The position numbers were made by a program, and so were the translations under genes. A stretch of DNA of 25,960 bases from JAHEZL01 sp046074525. Lineage in GTDB: Bacteria; Bacteroidota; Bacteroidia; Flavobacteriales_C; GCA-002722245. The stretch covers positions 1 through 25,960 of the forward strand of contig JBJTOK010000046.1 of NCBI GenBank assembly GCA_046074525.1. Direction: 5' to 3'. Every line of letters begins with the position of its first letter. The stretch's first letter is position 1. Of the stretch, positions 23,723 through 25,960 are shown one piece after another. The notes under the pieces were generated by a model, which was not told the DNA's origin, searched no databases, and saw only the letters and a list, made by a program, of their open reading frames with translations.

Positions 23723-25134
23723 TAAAAATATTTATGAACTCCAACTGTTGCATTAACAGAATGGAGATAGTGCATCACTGGAATCCCTTTGTAAGTAGCG
23801 TGTTGTATCACCGGAGTTAAATTCTGGCGGCAAGAAAATTCTCCGGCCATCTTGAAATTATTCTTCAAATCGTATTCAAATCCAACACCTCCCAGCAATG
23901 CAAATCCCATCGAGAAAAACTCAAGATTTATTTTTTCCTGCAGGTACCCATCTTTCGTCACTTTTGATGAAGTGAAATAGCTTTTCCCTTGTATACCCGG
24001 CAAATTGAAAGAAGTCACAAAACCCGGGAAAACATAAGCAGAGAATTTTTTATGCCAGATGTAGAGGCGCGGCTTAATCACCACATCCAGATATTTCGCT
24101 TCAAACTTGTAATGGTAAAGATTGGTATTGGATTCAACATCGATGGAAGCCGGCTCCATAACATACTCATCCACCTTTCTTTTTTGCGAATACATCAGAT
24201 CCGCTGAAATTCCCAACCATTTGGAATGTCGGTATCCGAAGCTCAAACCGGCACTGTACTGCAGTAAGCCATTACCTTTCAAATGCCCATTTTTCAATAA
24301 CTCACCAGCGAGCTGATTTCCTTCTTTCAGTGTGTAATTGTTGTAATCGAGAGACAGCTGCAATCCGCCCCACAACTTACGATAGATGGATGCATCAACA
24401 ACCTCCTCTTTCCTTTCCGTACCTAATGCAGGAGTATCCAGCTTTGCAAAAGTCGTTGATGTATCTGCCGACAAAATACTTACAAGCGAATCCGCATCTG
24501 CCTGATTTTCTATATCTGCCTGCATAGGTAAAGATTCAGAATCCCCCATCTTTGAAGCTGTGCCAATAACAGCAACATCCTCCTGCTTTTCTTCCGAAAT
24601 TTCTTCCAGCTGCAATGAAGGATTTTCTGTTTCCGTTTTACTGCTATTTCCTGAAACCGCAGCAGCTGCATAATTCGGTTTTGCCGACACAGCACTTGTA
24701 TTTGCGCCGTTCAACTTCGCTACAAATTTTCCTTTAGGTAAAGCTGTTTTAATTTTTTTCTCAGTTTCCTTCTTCAGTGATTTTTCTTCTTTAGGAGAGG
24801 AAGTCTTTGAAGAAGTCAGCTCTTGACTTTGTTGCGCACTTTCTTTTTCTGTTCCAGAGGTATTCATCACTACTTCTTCTCTCTCATCGGCAACTGTTTT
24901 TAATTCAGTCGTTTCACCATCTTTGCTTCCGTAAAATATAGCCAATGCTGATAATCCACTCAGCAATGCAGCAGAGAAAATCCAGATGAAGAACCTGAAT
25001 TTCTTTTTGTCCTTTTTAATGAGTCCGGCCGAATTGAGCTCCTTCTTAAGCGCCGACCAATCCTGCTCCGAAGGAAATTCTTCGGGAAGATGGTTGAGTC
25101 CGGACTTAAACAAGTCATCCATTTTACTTTCCAT
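23722..25134 (-). CDS. Anti-sigma / outer-membrane beta-barrel fusion protein
   Basis: A 470-residue protein of unusual architecture. Residues 1-45 are a cytoplasmic, charged helical segment (MDDLFKSGLNHLPEEFPSEQDW) typical of Bacteroidota anti-sigma proteins. Residues 47-68 are a single inner-membrane helix. Residues 70-245 are a low-complexity Ser/Glu/Lys/Thr linker. Residues 250-470 are a porin-family beta-barrel with alternating aromatic strands (GGLQLSLDYNNY, AGLSFGYRH, LGISADLMYS) and a terminal phenylalanine (VGVHKYF). The gene overlaps the ECF sigma gene by 11 bases; a second ATG at 25122 would remove the overlap. It probably holds the sigma factor at the membrane and senses the outer membrane. 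Similar fusions occur elsewhere in the phylum, usually annotated only as porin family. Confidence 0.75.
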   Translation of the reverse strand: MESKMDDLFKSGLNHLPEEFPSEQDWSALKKELNSAGLIKKDKKKFRFFIWIFSAALLSGLSALAIFYGSKDGETTELKTVADEREEVVMNTSGTEKESAQQSQELTSSKTSSPKEEKSLKKETEKKIKTALPKGKFVAKLNGANTSAVSAKPNYAAAAVSGNSSKTETENPSLQLEEISEEKQEDVAVIGTASKMGDSESLPMQADIENQADADSLVSILSADTSTTFAKLDTPALGTERKEEVVDASIYRKLWGGLQLSLDYNNYTLKEGNQLAGELLKNGHLKGNGLLQYSAGLSFGYRHSKWLGISADLMYSQKRKVDEYVMEPASIDVESNTNLYHYKFEAKYLDVVIKPRLYIWHKKFSAYVFPGFVTSFNLPGIQGKSYFTSSKVTKDGYLQEKINLEFFSMGFALLGGVGFEYDLKNNFKMAGEFSCRQNLTPVIQHATYKGIPVMHYLHSVNATVGVHKYF

Positions 25135-25693
25135 GCGCCTCCTGCTTATTAAATTTTACCACTTGTGCATTTACCATTTCCTGCAATTTCACTTTTGCTT
25201 TTGCCAGATTTGATCTCGATGTACTTTCAGTGATGCCAAGCACTTCACTGATTTCCTTGTGAGAATAGCCCTCTATTACGCTTAAATTGAACACTGCTCG
25301 GTATACCGGCGTGAGATTCTGAACCATGGCCAGCAGCTGCTCAGGAGAGAAATCACCGGAAGAATCATTTTCTTCCTCATGTTTCTCCATGATTACGACC
25401 TTTTCATCCTCCATGTAATTCACGATATCCTTAATGTGCTTCCGGTAGTGGTTGATGGCTGTATTTACCATCACCCTCCGTACCCAGCCCTCCAAAGAAC
25501 CATTGAAATCGAACTGATGCAGGTGTTTAAAAACCTTAATAAAGCCCTCCTGCACGATATCCTTCGCCTCGTCTCTATCCTTGGCATAACGCACACAGGC
25601 ATGGAACATCTTGCCATAGAAGTGGCTGTAAAAGGTTTTAAAGTCCCTTTCAACACCATTAATACAACCAGTTACTACTTCTCTTTCGTTCAT
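25124..25693 (-). CDS. ECF sigma factor, second system
   Basis: A 189-residue ECF sigma factor. Region 2 spans about residues 15-90, with ACVRYAKDRDEAKDIVQEGFIKVF and the -10-recognition segment LEGWVRRVMVNTAINHYR. Region 4 at about 130-178 contains the helix-turn-helix (GYSHKEISEVLGITESTSRSNLAKAKVKL). It heads an operon with the anti-sigma/barrel gene (11-base overlap) and lipoprotein A (TAATG overlap). The TCAGGCAGCG-N15-TTGTCT motif 23 bases before its ATG, repeated at lipoprotein B, points to autoregulation. The inducing signal is unknown; envelope status is the natural guess. Confidence 0.93.
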   Translation of the reverse strand: MNEREVVTGCINGVERDFKTFYSHFYGKMFHACVRYAKDRDEAKDIVQEGFIKVFKHLHQFDFNGSLEGWVRRVMVNTAINHYRKHIKDIVNYMEDEKVVIMEKHEEENDSSGDFSPEQLLAMVQNLTPVYRAVFNLSVIEGYSHKEISEVLGITESTSRSNLAKAKVKLQEMVNAQVVKFNKQEAHGK

Positions 25694-25716
25694 TCAAAAC
25701 CCACTTCTATAGTACC

Positions 25717-25747
25717 AGACAAGATAATTGATATAAACGCTGCCTGA
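25717..25747 (-). promoter_or_regulatory. ECF-type autoregulatory promoter of the second sigma gene
   Basis: On the minus strand TCAGGCAGCG (25747-25738), 15 bases, then TTGTCT (25722-25717), preceded by a run of nine T residues. Elements and spacing equal those before lipoprotein B. Downstream of the second element both sites also share TACTA followed by GAAG. Start codon at 25693. Confidence 0.7.
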
Positions 25748-25796
25748 CCAGAAAAAAAAATTGAAATTATCGCGATTTACGCATCCCAACCCCTCT

Positions 25797-25864
25797 TTGT
25801 AAGGCAACTATATACTATAATAATTCAAGTTGCTATTTTATAAAGTTGTTTAATTGTAAGGCAA
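25797..25864. repeat. Direct repeat TTGTAAGGCAA around the right transposase end
   Basis: TTGTAAGGCAA occurs at 25797-25807 and again at 25854-25864, 57 bases apart. The second copy lies inside the transposase reading frame. A GCAACT/AGTTGC inverted pair lies between them (25804-25809 and 25828-25833). The left copy may be near the end of the insertion sequence. Confidence 0.4.
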
Positions 25865-25958
25865 AAATAAAAAGCATCAACTTCATTAAGAAGCCATTGA
25901 TAGTAACAGCATGAATGGCTCTTGGAAATAACTTTTTAATATCGCTGATAGCTGTTTC
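25833..25958 (-). CDS. Transposase C-terminus (partial, DDE type)
   Basis: A minus-strand frame is open from the right edge and stops at TAG (25835-25833). The 41 visible residues include DIKKLFPRAIHAVTINGF and then MKLMLFIFALQLNNF, the hydrophobic C-terminal helix and preceding (R)AIHAVT-GF motif seen at the end of IS4-type DDE transposases. The catalytic core lies outside the window. It is probably a different element from the one at the left edge, because that family usually ends differently, but this cannot be settled here. It lies 140 bases upstream of the second sigma gene. Confidence 0.5.
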   Translation of the reverse strand, partial: ETAISDIKKLFPRAIHAVTINGFLMKLMLFIFALQLNNFIK

Positions 25959-25960
25959 AA

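Noticed and set aside
25769..25776. Palindrome ATCGCGAT upstream of the second sigma gene
   Set aside because: Eight bases of symmetry is too short to support an operator, and it lies upstream of the shared ECF motif without any second copy.
1..25960. CRISPR array, tRNA or rRNA genes
   Set aside because: No regularly spaced repeats were seen, and no tRNA cloverleaf or rRNA-like stretch was noticed by eye on either strand.

Overview
The window is about 26 kb of a Bacteroidota chromosome. The evidence is several SCOC-type lipoproteins, two proteins with type IX secretion (T9SS) C-terminal sorting domains, promoters of the TTG-N20-TAnnTTTG type, a primase whose zinc ligands are mostly replaced, and the gene order ftsX - DUF3098 - uppP - truB - queA. 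I cannot place it below phylum with confidence; a Flavobacteriales- or Chitinophagales-like lineage would fit. Both edges run into transposase genes: the start of one at the left and the end of another at the right. This is what a contig broken at insertion sequences would look like.

Layout. (1) 1-58: start of a transposase running off the left edge, then a perfect hairpin at 98-123. (2) 179-4871, minus strand: secreted M64-type metallopeptidase, small lipoprotein, leuS. (3) 4952-8875, plus strand: ftsX, DUF3098, uppP, truB, then queA behind its own promoter and a structured leader, closed by a strong terminator. (4) 8931-10590, plus: ispD and a sterol-desaturase-family hydroxylase. (5) 10587-13951, minus: a six-gene ECF sigma operon, in transcription order sigma, one-pass anti-sigma, CnrX/Spy-like periplasmic sensor, YHYH lipoprotein, MORN-repeat secreted protein, SCO1-like lipoprotein. 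(6) 14024-16873, minus: class I methyltransferase, polyprenyl diphosphate synthase, T9SS-sorted protein. (7) 17035-20093: divergent rlmN and dnaG. (8) 20105-20310: a mosaic of nested palindromes. (9) 20456-21604, plus: a degenerate GSA-aminomutase-like protein that runs into the opposite gene. (10) 21499-25693, minus: a second ECF sigma system consisting of the sigma factor, an anti-sigma/beta-barrel fusion and two paralogous lipoproteins.

Two systems stand out. The operon at 10587-13951 joins a CnrYXH-like metal-sensing sigma cassette to YHYH, MORN and SCO1 proteins, suggesting a surface copper- or metal-responsive module. In the second system the sigma gene and the distal lipoprotein gene share an identical bipartite upstream motif, TCAGGCAGCG-N15-TTGTCT. 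This is very likely the promoter read by that sigma factor. Its putative anti-sigma partner carries a cytoplasmic domain, one membrane helix, a long linker and an outer-membrane beta-barrel in a single chain, which would connect the outer membrane physically to the sigma factor.
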